DNA of 64,000 nucleotides from Bradyrhizobium sp. AZCC 1693 (GCF_036924745.1 NZ_JAZHSD010000001.1:434001-498000), one strand, 5' to 3'; counted from the stretch's first letter, positions 42,020 through 50,788 are shown. The notes: a model not told the origin generated them from the sequence alone. Translations and numbers: made by a program.

Positions 42020-43087
42020 ATGTCGTCGGTACAGATTCGCGACGTGCGAAAGTCGTTCGGCAATTTTGAAGTTTTGCACGGCGTGTCGATTCCGATCGAG
42101 GATGGCGAGTTCGTCGTGCTCGTCGGCCCCTCCGGTTGCGGCAAGTCGACCTTGTTGCGGATGCTCGCCGGTCTCGAAAACATCACCTCGGGCACGATTT
42201 CGATCGGCGATCGCGTGGTCAACAATGTCCAGCCCAAAGAGCGCGACATTGCCATGGTGTTTCAGAACTACGCGCTCTATCCGCACATGACCGTCGCCGA
42301 CAATATGGGCTTCTCGCTCAAGCTGCGCGGCGCGAGTGCCGATGAAATCTCGAACGGGGTGAAGCGCGCCGCGGAAATCCTGGCGCTGACGCCGTTGCTC
42401 GAACGTTATCCCCGGCAGTTGTCGGGCGGCCAGCGCCAGCGCGTCGCCATGGGCCGCGCCATCGTGCGCGATCCCCAGGTGTTCCTGTTCGACGAGCCGT
42501 TGTCCAACCTCGACGCCAAGCTGCGGGTTGCGATGCGCACCGAGATCAAGGAACTGCATCAGCGCTTGCGAACGACGACGGTCTACGTCACCCATGACCA
42601 GATCGAGGCCATGACCATGGCGGACAAGATCGTGGTGATGCATGATGGCGTCGTCGAGCAGATGGGCACCCCGCTCGAGCTCTATGACACCCCGGCCAAC
42701 CAGTTCGTCGCCGGGTTCATCGGTTCGCCGGCGATGAACTTCCTCAAGGGCAAGGTGAAGTCGAACGGCAGCGCCGGGTTCGAAGGTCCGAACGGCGTCA
42801 AGCTGCCGCTGGCATCGGCGCCCGCCAACTCTGACGGTCAACCGGCGGTCTATGGCGTGCGGCCCGAACATTTCACCATCGCCGACGACGGTGCCGAAGC
42901 CGAGATCGTCGTGGTCGAGCCGACTGGCTCGGAAACGCAAGTGTTCGCCAAGCTCGGCGGCGAGCAGGTCGTCGCCGTATTCCGCGAACGTCATCAATTC
43001 AATCCGGGCGACAAGGTCCGGCTGAAGCCAGACCCGGCACTCGTGCATCTGTTCGACGAGCAGACCGGGAAACGACTGAACGCCTGA
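42020..43087 (+). CDS. ABC transporter ATP-binding protein (UgpC/MalK type)
   Basis: A roughly 355-aa sugar-importer ATPase of the CUT1 class. Walker A GPSGCGKST (36-44), Q-loop (VFQNYALYPHMTVADN), signature LSGGQRQRVAMGRAI, Walker B VFLFDEPLSNLDA and the switch His (VTHDQIEAM) are all intact, followed by a C-terminal TOBE/OB-fold domain (VYGVRPEHFTIAD). It energises uptake through the two permeases encoded downstream. The start at 42020 (MSSVQIRDV) is preceded by GGGGAGAG; an upstream ATG (42002) is inside the Shine-Dalgarno region. First gene of the importer operon, divergent from lacI. Confidence 0.93.
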   Translation: MSSVQIRDVRKSFGNFEVLHGVSIPIEDGEFVVLVGPSGCGKSTLLRMLAGLENITSGTISIGDRVVNNVQPKERDIAMVFQNYALYPHMTVADNMGFSLKLRGASADEISNGVKRAAEILALTPLLERYPRQLSGGQRQRVAMGRAIVRDPQVFLFDEPLSNLDAKLRVAMRTEIKELHQRLRTTTVYVTHDQIEAMTMADKIVVMHDGVVEQMGTPLELYDTPANQFVAGFIGSPAMNFLKGKVKSNGSAGFEGPNGVKLPLASAPANSDGQPAVYGVRPEHFTIADDGAEAEIVVVEPTGSETQVFAKLGGEQVVAVFRERHQFNPGDKVRLKPDPALVHLFDEQTGKRLNA

Positions 43088-43126
43088 AAATAAAGTCAAA
43101 ATTATAAAACAACGGGAGGATGGACT

Positions 43127-44446
43127 ATGCAGGATTTTACCCGCCGCTCTCTGCTTCAGGGTGGCACTGCGCTGGCGGCGGCTGGCGCGCTGACCGGACC
43201 GGCACTGCTCGATTTCGCCAAGGCCTGGGCACAAGCCTCGCCGTGGAAGGCTGAGTCCGGCGCCAAGCTGACGGTGATGCGCTGGAAGCGCTTCGTGCCG
43301 GCGGAAGACGATGCCTTCAACGCCATGGTCGCCGCATTCAAGGCCGCGACCGGCACCGAAATGAACGTGTTCTCGGAGTCGTTCGAGGACGTGCAGCCGA
43401 AGGCCTCCGTTGCCGCCAACACCGGCTCGGGCCTCGATATGGCGTGGGGACTGCACACGCTGCCGCAGTTGTTCCCGACCAAGGTCCTGAAGATGAACGA
43501 CGTTGCCGATTATCTCGGCAAGAAGTACGGCGGCTGGACCGATGCCGCGGCGAAGACCTGCATGCTGGGCAACGACTGGCTCGGCATTCCCGTCGCCACC
43601 GTCGGCGGCTACATGACCTACCGCAAGTCGGCGACCGACAAGGCCGGCTTCAGCGAGTTTCCGAAGGATTTCCCGGGCTTCCTTGAGCTGTGCAAGGCGC
43701 TGAAGAAGAACAACACGCCGGCCGGCTTCGCGCTCGGCCATGCCACCGGCGACGCCAACGGCTGGCTGCACTGGATCCTGTGGGGCCACAACGCCTGGAC
43801 CGTCGACAAGGACGACAAGGTCATCATCAATTCGCCGGAGACCGCGAAGGCGCTCGAGTACGTCAAGGCGCTCTCGGAAACCTTCATTCCGGGCGCTGCA
43901 TCGTGGAACGATTCTTCCAACAACAAGGCCTTTCTCGCGGGCGAACTCTATTGCACCGCCAATGGCATCTCCATCTACGTTGCCGCCAAGGATGATCCGA
44001 CCAAAAAGGAAATTGCCGACGACACCTATCATGCGCTGTATCCGGTAGGTCCGATCGGGAAGCCGACCGAATTGCAACTGGCGGTGCCGATCCTGGCGTT
44101 CAACTTCACCAAATATCCGAATGCGGCGAAGGCATTCACCGCCTTCATGCTGGAGAAGGAGAACTACGATAAATGGCTGATGGGCGCGCGGGGCTATCTG
44201 ACCCATACGCTCAATGCCTATGATGCGTCCCCGGTGTGGACGGCGGACCCGAAGAACCAGGTGTTCAGCCAGGCCAGCAAGCGGGCGCTTCCGGCTTCCG
44301 GCATCGGCACGCCCGGCGAGAAGGCGGCAACCGCGATCGCCGACTTCATAGTGGTCGACATGTTCGCCAACTATGCCACCGGTTCGAAGGATGCCAAGAC
44401 CGCCATGGCGGAAGCCGAGCGGCAGTTGAAGCGCATCTATCGCTGA
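43127..44446 (+). CDS. CUT1 ABC transporter sugar-binding protein (Tat signal)
   Basis: A 439-aa extracellular solute-binding protein of family 1. The leader DFTRRSLLQGGTALAAAGAL contains a twin-arginine motif, so it is probably exported folded through Tat. The mature part has features of the type: KLTVMRWKRFVPAEDDAFNAMVAAFKAATG, GLDMAWGLHTLPQLF, FALGHATGDANGWLHW and AFLAGELYCTANG. It delivers a sugar, sugar acid or polyol to the permeases; specificity is unknown, though the cluster's sugar-acid enzymes suggest an aldose, aldonate or uronate-like compound. Strong RBS (GGGAGGA). 39 nt after the ATPase gene. Confidence 0.9.
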   Translation: MQDFTRRSLLQGGTALAAAGALTGPALLDFAKAWAQASPWKAESGAKLTVMRWKRFVPAEDDAFNAMVAAFKAATGTEMNVFSESFEDVQPKASVAANTGSGLDMAWGLHTLPQLFPTKVLKMNDVADYLGKKYGGWTDAAAKTCMLGNDWLGIPVATVGGYMTYRKSATDKAGFSEFPKDFPGFLELCKALKKNNTPAGFALGHATGDANGWLHWILWGHNAWTVDKDDKVIINSPETAKALEYVKALSETFIPGAASWNDSSNNKAFLAGELYCTANGISIYVAAKDDPTKKEIADDTYHALYPVGPIGKPTELQLAVPILAFNFTKYPNAAKAFTAFMLEKENYDKWLMGARGYLTHTLNAYDASPVWTADPKNQVFSQASKRALPASGIGTPGEKAATAIADFIVVDMFANYATGSKDAKTAMAEAERQLKRIYR

Positions 44447-44491
44447 CCAACCGGCGCGGGCGGCGGATATCGGCCGCCCGCGCCGTCAATA

Positions 44492-44541
44492 AAGCATGAT
44501 CCGGAAAAGTGGGTACCGGTTTTCTGAAAAGATCATGCTCA
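44492..44541. repeat. GCATGATCCGGAAAAG palindromic repeat
   Basis: Terminal arms AGCATGATC (44493-44501) and GATCATGCT (44531-44539) are perfectly complementary, with an inner CCGGAAAAGTGGG/ACCGGTTTTCTG region that also pairs partly. This approximately 50-bp palindrome is, from memory, one of the most frequent intergenic repeats in Bradyrhizobium and relatives. It lies between the sugar-binding protein and first permease gene. Confidence 0.85.
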
Positions 44542-44568
44542 AGACAGTGAGTAATCGGGACATCGCCC

Positions 44569-45528
44569 ATGGCTGACATCGCAATCGCGCCAAGAAGCGC
44601 CAAGTCGGAAATCCGCGAGGCGACCGCATGGGATCAGCTCAAGCACAACCGCAACTGGCTTGGCTTCTGGTTCATGGTGCCGGCGCTGGCGTTCCTGATT
44701 TTCTTCCTGGCCTATCCGCTGGGTCTCGGTATCTGGCTTTCCTTCACGGACACTCGCATCGGCCGCATCGGCCAATATGTCGGAGTCGAAAATTACGAGT
44801 GGCTGTGGGACGATTCGATTTTCTGGCTCTCGGTCTTCAATACGCTCCTCTACACTTTCATCGCGAGCGCCATCAAATTCGGAATTGGCCTCTATCTCGC
44901 GCTTCTTCTGAATGAAAACATGCCGTTCAAGGCGATGCTGCGCGCGCTGGTGCTGATCCCCTTCATCGTGCCCACCGTGCTGTCGGCGCTGGCGTTCTGG
45001 TGGATCTTCGATTCGCAATTCTCGATCATCTCGTGGTCGCTGAAGCAGATGGGCCTGATCACCCAGAACATCAACTTCCTGGGCGATACGACCTGGGCGC
45101 GGATTTGCGTGATCTTCGCCAATATCTGGCGCGGCGTTCCGTTTGTGGCGATCACGCTGCTGGCGGGTCTGCAGACCGTGCAGCCGTCGCTTTATGAAGC
45201 CGCCACCCTCGACGGCGCAACGCGCTGGCAGCTTTTCCGGCACATCACGTATCCGCTGCTGACGCCGATCATCGCTGTCGTGATGACGTTCTCGGTGTTG
45301 TTCACCTTCACCGACTTCCAGTTGATCTGGGCGATGACGCGGGGCGGCCCGGTCAACGCCACGCATCTGATGGCGACCTTGTCGTACCAGCGCGCGATCA
45401 TCGCGGGTCAGTTGGGCGAGGGCGCGGCGATCTCGAGCGCGATGATCCCGTTCCTGCTCGCCGCGATCATGGTGTCCTGGTTCGGGCTGCAACGCCGCAA
45501 GTGGCAGCAGGGTGAAAACAATGACTGA
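44569..45528 (+). CDS. CUT1 ABC transporter permease (MalF type)
   Basis: A 319-aa inner-membrane permease with six predicted membrane helices. NWLGFWFMVPALAFLIFFLAYPLGLGIWLSF forms the first, and the EAA loop that docks on the ATPase is LYEAATLDGATRWQLFRHITYPLLTP. The N-terminal 30 residues are cytoplasmic. It pairs with the next gene product to form the transport channel. The start ATG at 44569 has no strong RBS within 10 nt, and the spacer before it is filled by a palindromic repeat that might tune its expression relative to the binding protein. Overlaps the next gene by 8 nt. Confidence 0.92.
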   Translation: MADIAIAPRSAKSEIREATAWDQLKHNRNWLGFWFMVPALAFLIFFLAYPLGLGIWLSFTDTRIGRIGQYVGVENYEWLWDDSIFWLSVFNTLLYTFIASAIKFGIGLYLALLLNENMPFKAMLRALVLIPFIVPTVLSALAFWWIFDSQFSIISWSLKQMGLITQNINFLGDTTWARICVIFANIWRGVPFVAITLLAGLQTVQPSLYEAATLDGATRWQLFRHITYPLLTPIIAVVMTFSVLFTFTDFQLIWAMTRGGPVNATHLMATLSYQRAIIAGQLGEGAAISSAMIPFLLAAIMVSWFGLQRRKWQQGENND

Positions 45529-46456
45529 TCTCCCCACCTCGCGGATCGATCTCAAGGCCGTCCTGCACGGCTCGGCGCCGACAGTCGCGAAGGATGATCA
45601 CAGCGAAGGCATGAGCTATCTGCAGTCGGTGCCGCGCCGGCTGGTGACGCTCTATCTGCCGCTGTCGATCATCGTCATTATCCTGCTGTTTCCGTTCTAC
45701 TGGATGGGTTTGACGGCGATCAAACCCGACGAGCAACTGATCGACCTCGATAAGTTCAATCCATTCTGGACCTGGAATCCGACCTTCAAGCATATCTATA
45801 AATTGCTGTTCGACAGCTATTATCCGTACTGGCTCTGGAACACGATGTATGTCGCGGTTTGCGCCACCATCCTGTCGATCATCGCAAGCGTGCTCGCCGC
45901 CTATGCCATCGTTCGGCTTCGTTACAAGGGCGCTAACCTGGTCGGCGGGCTGATTTTCCTCGCCTATCTGGTGCCGCCCTCGATCCTGTTCATCCCGCTT
46001 GCCACCGTCGTATTCCAGTACGGGCTGTTCGACTCGCCGATGGCGCTGATCCTGACCTATCCGACGATCCTGATTCCGTTCTCGACCTGGCTATTGATGG
46101 GCTATTTCAAGACCATCCCGTTCGAGCTGGAAGAATGCGCGCTGATCGACGGCGCCAGCCGCTGGCAGATCCTGATCAAGATCGTGCTGCCGCTGGCGAT
46201 CCCCGGCCTGATTTCGGCGTTCATCTTCTGCTTCACGCTGTGCTGGAACGAGTTCATCTACGCGCTGACCTTCCTGCAATCGACCGCCAACAAGACGGTG
46301 CCGGTCGCGATCGTCAACGAATTCGTCGATGGCGACATCTATCGCTGGGGCTCGCTGATGGCGGGCGCGCTGGCGGGCTCGCTGCCGCTGGTCATCCTTT
46401 ACGCCTTCTTCGTCGAGCATTATGTGTCGGCCATGACGGGAGCCGTAAAAGAGTGA
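45521..46456 (+). CDS. CUT1 ABC transporter permease (MalG type)
   Basis: A 311-aa inner-membrane permease with six helices: an N-terminal VTLYLPLSIIVIILLFPFYWMGLTA helix, then the core VAVCATILSIIASVLAAYAIVRL, and an EAA loop PFELEECALIDGASRWQILIKIVLPLAIPG. The ending AMTGAVKE is characteristic of MalG-like permeases, where the AMTxGxxK tail contacts the ATPase. The ATG at 45521 overlaps the previous gene's stop (translational coupling). It completes the importer: ATPase, binding protein and two permeases. Confidence 0.92.
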   Translation: MTDLPTSRIDLKAVLHGSAPTVAKDDHSEGMSYLQSVPRRLVTLYLPLSIIVIILLFPFYWMGLTAIKPDEQLIDLDKFNPFWTWNPTFKHIYKLLFDSYYPYWLWNTMYVAVCATILSIIASVLAAYAIVRLRYKGANLVGGLIFLAYLVPPSILFIPLATVVFQYGLFDSPMALILTYPTILIPFSTWLLMGYFKTIPFELEECALIDGASRWQILIKIVLPLAIPGLISAFIFCFTLCWNEFIYALTFLQSTANKTVPVAIVNEFVDGDIYRWGSLMAGALAGSLPLVILYAFFVEHYVSAMTGAVKE

Positions 46457-46504
46457 GCGCTTGAGGCCCGTGTCGGATAACAGGGTTCAAAAAGGAGACG
46501 GGTC

Positions 46505-47491
46505 TTGCACATTCTGATTCTCGGCGCCGCCGGCATGGTGGGCCGCAAGCTGACCGACCGGCTGCTGCGCGAAGGCCGCCTTGGCAGGCACGAGATCACC
46601 CGCATGACCTTGCAGGACGTGGTCGCGCCCGCGAAGCCTGCGAATGCCTCGATCCCGATAAGCGTTGTGGCTTCCGATTTTGCCGATTCCGGCGCGGCGG
46701 AACCGCTGATCGCCGATCGGCCGGAGGTGATCTTTCATCTCGCCGCGATTGTCTCCGGCGAGGCCGAGGCCGAATTCGACAAGGGCTACCGGATCAATCT
46801 CGACGGCACGCGCTACCTGATCGACGCCATCCGCCACGCCGGCGGCGGCTACAAGCCGCGCCTGGTGTTCACGTCCTCGATCGCGGTGTTCGGCGCGCCG
46901 TTCCCGGAAAAGATCGGCGACGAATTCTTCCATACGCCGTTGACCAGCTACGGCACGCAGAAGTCGATCTGCGAGCTCCTGATCAACGACTACACCCGCA
47001 AGGGCTTGCTCGACGGCATCTCGATCCGCCTGCCGACGATCTGCGTGCGGCCGGGCAAACCGAACAAGGCGGCCTCCGGCTTCTTCTCCAATATCATCCG
47101 CGAGCCGCTGGCGGGCGAGGAGGCGGTGCTGCCGGTCTCCGAGGACGTGCGGCACTGGCACGCCTCGCCGAAATCGGCGGTCGGTTTTCTGGTCCATGCC
47201 GGCACCATGGACCTCGGTGCGATGGGGCCGCGGCGCAATCTCAGCATGCCCGGCATGTCGGTGACCGTCGGCGAACAGATCGCAGCGCTGGATCGCGTCG
47301 CCGGCAAGAACGTTACCGCGCGCATCAAGCGTGTGCCCGATCCGACCATTATCGGCATCGTCTCCGGCTGGCCGCGCGACTTCGTCACCGACCGCGCGCT
47401 CAAGCTCGGATTCACCACCGCCGAGAAGACGTTTGACGACATCATCCGGATCCACATCGAGGATGAGCTGGGCGGCAAGTTCGCAGGCTAA
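46505..47491 (+). CDS. DenD-like NAD-dependent sugar/aldonate dehydrogenase
   Basis: A 328-aa extended-SDR (epimerase/dehydratase) protein that most resembles D-erythronate dehydrogenase DenD. The Rossmann loop is ILGAAGMVGRKLTDRL (5-20), with FHLAAIVSGEAEAEFDKGYRINLDGTRYLIDAI, catalytic Ser in VFTSSIAVFG, and YGTQKSICELLINDY with Tyr/Lys; LPTICVRPGKPN and HASPKSAVGFLVHA follow. DenD oxidises D-erythronate at C2, but related proteins act on other C4-C6 acids, so the exact substrate is open. TTG start at 46505, backed by a strong AAGGAG. Sits between the importer and KDG kinase genes. Confidence 0.8.
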   Translation: MHILILGAAGMVGRKLTDRLLREGRLGRHEITRMTLQDVVAPAKPANASIPISVVASDFADSGAAEPLIADRPEVIFHLAAIVSGEAEAEFDKGYRINLDGTRYLIDAIRHAGGGYKPRLVFTSSIAVFGAPFPEKIGDEFFHTPLTSYGTQKSICELLINDYTRKGLLDGISIRLPTICVRPGKPNKAASGFFSNIIREPLAGEEAVLPVSEDVRHWHASPKSAVGFLVHAGTMDLGAMGPRRNLSMPGMSVTVGEQIAALDRVAGKNVTARIKRVPDPTIIGIVSGWPRDFVTDRALKLGFTTAEKTFDDIIRIHIEDELGGKFAG

Positions 47492-47524
47492 CGTGACGTC
47501 ACGTTTCTTCACGCGGATGCGGTC

Positions 47525-48472
47525 ATGAGCAAGGTAGCCTGCATCGGCGAATGCATGGTCGAGCTGAAGCAGGCCCAAGGGACCGAGCCCGGCCTGTTTT
47601 CGCGCGGCTATGGTGGCGACACGCTCAATACCGCCGTCTATCTCGCCCGGCTCGGCGTCGGCGCCGATTACATCACCGCGCTCGGCGACGATGCCTTGAG
47701 CGATGAGATGGTGGTGGGCTGGGCGGCGGAGGGGGTCGGGACCAGCCGGGTGGCGCGGTTGCCGGGCAAGCTGCCGGGCCTCTACATGATCCAGACCGAT
47801 GACAGGGGCGAGCGCCGCTTCTTTCACTGGCGCGACAGCGCCGCCGCCCGCAGCCTGATGGATTTGCCGCAGACGCCGGAGATCCTGAATTCGCTTGCCG
47901 GCTATGACGTCATCTATCTCTCGGCGATCACGCTCTCGCTGTATGGCGGGGAGGGACGGGCGCGGCTGTTCGCGGCGCTGAAACGCGCCCGCGAAACTGG
48001 GGCGCGCTTTGCTTTCGATACCAATTTCCGGGCGCGCGGCTGGCCCGATCTCGACATCGCGCGCGCCGTTTTCCAGGAGGCCTTTGCCGCAGCCGATATC
48101 GTGCTGGCTTCCACCGAGGACCTGCTGCCGCTCTATCCGGGCGTAACCAACGAAGCATTGCTGGCGCGGATCCCTGGGGCCGAGGTGGTGTTGAAGCTTT
48201 CGGAGCCGGCGAGCATCGTGCGCCTGGAAGGCGTTCCTTATCCAATCAAGGCCAAGCCGGTGGAGGCGCCCGTCGTTGATACGACGGCGGCCGGCGACAG
48301 TTTTGCGGCCGCCTACGTGGCCGCGCGCCTCGTCGGCGCGGACCCGATTGAGGCCGCCCGGGCAGGGCATCGCCTGGCTGGCGTTGTGGTATGCCATCCC
48401 GGGGCGATCATCCCGCGCGCGGCGATGCCGTCCGGACTCATTCCCGCTACCTCTCGCAAGGCATCTCCATGA
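47525..48472 (+). CDS. kdgK: 2-keto-3-deoxygluconate kinase-like PfkB sugar kinase
   Basis: A 315-aa PfkB/ribokinase-family kinase. Visible motifs: GECMVELKQ near the start, GGDTLNTAVYLARLG (substrate-binding di-Gly), RRFFHWRDSAAARSL typical of KdgK, and the active-site DTTAAGDSFAAAYVAAR with the catalytic Asp. It should phosphorylate 2-keto-3-deoxygluconate (or -galactonate) to the 6-phosphate, the substrate of the aldolase encoded next. It overlaps the aldolase gene by 4 nt (ATGA), so translation is coupled. Confidence 0.87.
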   Translation: MSKVACIGECMVELKQAQGTEPGLFSRGYGGDTLNTAVYLARLGVGADYITALGDDALSDEMVVGWAAEGVGTSRVARLPGKLPGLYMIQTDDRGERRFFHWRDSAAARSLMDLPQTPEILNSLAGYDVIYLSAITLSLYGGEGRARLFAALKRARETGARFAFDTNFRARGWPDLDIARAVFQEAFAAADIVLASTEDLLPLYPGVTNEALLARIPGAEVVLKLSEPASIVRLEGVPYPIKAKPVEAPVVDTTAAGDSFAAAYVAARLVGADPIEAARAGHRLAGVVVCHPGAIIPRAAMPSGLIPATSRKASP

Positions 48473-49119
48473 CCGCAGCCACCAGGCAGGAACAACTCGC
48501 CGCCATCTTCAAATCGGCCACGGTGATCCCCGTGCTCACCATCGAACGGCTGGAGGACGCAGTGCCGCTGGCGCGTGCGCTGGTTGCAGGCGGGGTGCGC
48601 GTGCTGGAGGTCACCCTGCGGACGCCGGTTGCCGCCGATGCCGCCAAGGCGATGATCGCGGAGGTGCCGGACGCCATTGTCGGCATCGGCACGATCCTGA
48701 ACGCCGACGATCTGGCGCGGGCAAGGGCGCTCGGGGCCAAATTCGGCATCAGCCCCGGCGCGACGCCGGAGCTTTTGAAAGCCGCCGCCGCAAGCGACCT
48801 GCCGTTTGCGCCCGGGATCGCGACAGCTTCCGAGCTGATGCAGGCGCTGGCGGCCGGCTTCGATCTCGTCAAATTCTTTCCCGCCGAGCAGGCCGGCGGT
48901 ATCAAGGCACTTCGGGCGCTGGCCGGGCCGTTTCCGAATATCAGGGTTTGCCCGACCGGCGGCATTGGGGAAGCCAATGCGGCGACCTGGCTGGCCGAGC
49001 CGAATGTAGTGGCGGTGGGCGGTTCCTGGCTCTGTCCGGCGGCCGACATCCGGTCCGGCAACTGGGCCGGCATAACCGCCATGTGCAAGCGCACCCTGGA
49101 ATCGCTGAAACCGGCGTGA
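48469..49119 (+). CDS. eda: KDPG/KDPGal aldolase
   Basis: A 216-aa class I aldolase of the Eda family, which cleaves 2-keto-3-deoxy-6-phosphogluconate to pyruvate and glyceraldehyde 3-phosphate. The catalytic Glu47 (RVLEVTLRT) and Schiff-base Lys135 (FDLVKFFPAE) are present, along with GIGTIL, GISPGATPELL, FAPGIATASELM and CPTGGI. It could equally act on the galacto epimer. Start at 48469 as the ATG in the ATGA overlap; the frame continues further upstream but inside kdgK. Last gene of the plus arm of the sugar-acid regulon; the next gene belongs to another cluster. Confidence 0.92.
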   Translation: MTAATRQEQLAAIFKSATVIPVLTIERLEDAVPLARALVAGGVRVLEVTLRTPVAADAAKAMIAEVPDAIVGIGTILNADDLARARALGAKFGISPGATPELLKAAAASDLPFAPGIATASELMQALAAGFDLVKFFPAEQAGGIKALRALAGPFPNIRVCPTGGIGEANAATWLAEPNVVAVGGSWLCPAADIRSGNWAGITAMCKRTLESLKPA

Positions 49120-49174
49120 AGTATTTTTCCTGATAGGCTACAAAGGCTTCAGAACCGAAACAGGGAGATCGACC

Positions 49175-50344
49175 ATGACAGCCAGCATCGTCGGATGGGC
49201 GCACACGCCGTTCGGCAAGTTCGACGCGGAAACCGTCGAGAGCCTCGTGGTGAAGGTTGCGACCGAGGCGCTGGCGGATGCCGGCATTTCAGCCGAAGAC
49301 GTCGACGAGATCGTGCTCGGGCATTTCAATGCCGGCTTCTCGCCGCAGGATTTCACGGCCTCGCTGGTGCTGCAGGCCGACCCCAAACTGCGCTTCAAGC
49401 CGGCTACCCGTGTCGAGAATGCTTGTGCAACCGGTTCGGCCGCGGTGCATCAGGGCATCCGGGCGATTGCCTCCGGTGCGGCTAAAATCGTGCTGGTGGT
49501 CGGCGTCGAGCAGATGACGCGGACCCCCTCGGCCGATATCGGGCGTTATCTTCTGAAGGCGTCCTATCTGCCCGAGGACGGCGACACCGTCGGCGGCTTT
49601 GCCGGCGTGTTCGGCAAAATCGCGCAGGGCTATTTCCAGAAATATGGCGACCAGTCGGACGCGCTGGCGATGATCGCGGCCAAGAACCACAAGAACGGCG
49701 TCGCCAACCCCTATGCGCAGATGCGCAAGGATTATGGCTTTGAGTTCTGCCGCTCGGAGAGCGAGAAGAACCCGTACGTCGCAGGCCCCCTGAAGCGCAC
49801 CGACTGTTCGCTGGTGTCGGATGGCGCGGCGGCGCTGGTGCTGACGGATTTGGAAACCGCGAAGACCATGGGCAAGGCGGTGAATTTCCGCGCCACCGCG
49901 CACGCGCAGGATTTCCTGCCGATGTCCAAACGCGACATCCTGCAATTCGAAGGCTGCACGGTCGCCTGGCAGCGCGCGCTGGCGCAGGCCGGCGTGCAGC
50001 TCTCCGATCTTTCCTTTGTCGAAACCCATGACTGCTTCACGGTTGCCGAACTGATCGAATATGAAGCGATGGGCCTGACGCCGCGCGGGCAGGGCGCACG
50101 CGCGATTCTGGAAGGCTGGACCCAGAAGGACGGCAAGCTGCCGGTCAATCCATCCGGTGGTCTGAAGGCCAAGGGCCACCCGATCGGCGCCACCGGCGTC
50201 TCCATGCATGTGATGAGCGCGATGCAGCTCGTCGGCCAGGCGCCCGAGGGCATGCAGCTCAAGAACACCAAGCTTGCGGGCATCTTCAACATGGGTGGCG
50301 CGGCGGTGGCAAACTACGTCTCCGTGCTGGAAGCTGCGAAGTAA
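49175..50344 (+). CDS. SCP-x-type thiolase / acetyl-CoA acetyltransferase
   Basis: A 389-aa thiolase. The nucleophilic Cys84 is in VENACATGSAAVHQG, the second active-site element is ETHDCFTVAELIEYE (HDCF, typical of SCP-x/SCP2-type thiolases), and GGLKAKGHPIGATG supplies the catalytic His. It should cleave a branched or steroid-like 3-oxoacyl-CoA, or condense acyl-CoAs. It starts the same-strand group with a CoA transferase, acyl-CoA dehydrogenase and thiolase-like/DUF35 pair, and so is probably the last beta-oxidation step. Start after CAGGGAG. Confidence 0.9.
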   Translation: MTASIVGWAHTPFGKFDAETVESLVVKVATEALADAGISAEDVDEIVLGHFNAGFSPQDFTASLVLQADPKLRFKPATRVENACATGSAAVHQGIRAIASGAAKIVLVVGVEQMTRTPSADIGRYLLKASYLPEDGDTVGGFAGVFGKIAQGYFQKYGDQSDALAMIAAKNHKNGVANPYAQMRKDYGFEFCRSESEKNPYVAGPLKRTDCSLVSDGAAALVLTDLETAKTMGKAVNFRATAHAQDFLPMSKRDILQFEGCTVAWQRALAQAGVQLSDLSFVETHDCFTVAELIEYEAMGLTPRGQGARAILEGWTQKDGKLPVNPSGGLKAKGHPIGATGVSMHVMSAMQLVGQAPEGMQLKNTKLAGIFNMGGAAVANYVSVLEAAK

Positions 50345-50360
50345 CCGCAAAAGTGCTATC

Positions 50361-50393
50361 GTAGGGTGGGCAAAGGCGCGTGCCTTGCCCACC
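50361..50393. repeat. short TAGGGTGGGCAAAG palindrome
   Basis: GGTGGGCAAAGGC (50365-50377) faces GCCTTGCCCACC (50382-50393) around a short loop; arms differ by one base. A shorter version of the element at 14363. It lies just after the thiolase stop, where a hairpin might attenuate or stabilise the transcript. Confidence 0.8.
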
Positions 50394-50461
50394 GACCGCT
50401 CGATGAAATCAGGCCACTGGGCGCGCTTGCTTTTGCCCGGGCCACCTCCGGAGCGTGCATC

Positions 50462-50662
50462 ATGAGCAACGAGAGTTCGTTGTCATCGACCGAACTGAAC
50501 AACCGGATCAGGATTCTGGAAGACAATATCCGGCAGTTGATCGAACAGGCGGCTGCCGCCTCCGGCGAACAGAACGAAGCGCGTATCGCCGACCGCCTCA
50601 GCCAGCAGAATGATGAGCTGGAGCGCCTGACCCGGGAGCGCGACGCCAGGTCCAAGAAATAG
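50462..50662 (+). CDS. small coiled-coil hypothetical protein
   Basis: A 66-aa acidic and helical protein beginning MSNESSLSSTELNNRIRILEDNIRQLIE. Heptad-like hydrophobic spacing (ILxxNIxxLIEQA, then LSQQNDELERLTRE) suggests a coiled coil, possibly dimeric. No function known. The start is the ATG at 50462; the frame is open further upstream through the palindrome. A purine-rich CGGAGCG lies about 6-12 nt upstream. It stands alone between the thiolase and CaiB genes. Confidence 0.7.
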   Translation: MSNESSLSSTELNNRIRILEDNIRQLIEQAAAASGEQNEARIADRLSQQNDELERLTRERDARSKK

Positions 50663-50704
50663 TAGTCGAATAGCCGTCGAAGAAGTAGCCGCCATCGCGC
50701 GCAT

Positions 50705-50788
50705 ACGGCCATACGCTGAGCGCGCCTTGATCTTCGTAAGTGCCTGCCGTTACTTGGTCCGCACAACAATGCGAGGCCGTATGGCCGT
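50705..50788. promoter_or_regulatory. inverted repeat ahead of the CoA-transferase gene
   Basis: ACGGCCATACG (50705-50715) and its exact reverse complement CGTATGGCCGT (50778-50788) lie 62 nt apart in the region before the CaiB/BaiF start. Such a pair could be two operator half-sites, or a long mRNA stem. No regulator gene is next to it. Function inferred, unproven. Confidence 0.45.

Noticed and set aside
41891..44206. Minus-strand frame of about 770 codons over the ABC genes
   Set aside because: Antisense to the ATPase and binding-protein genes, with no domain and no RBS.
46487..48397. Minus-strand frame of 636 codons over the DenD-like and KDG kinase genes
   Set aside because: Antisense shadow; the plus-strand genes have clear motifs and RBS.
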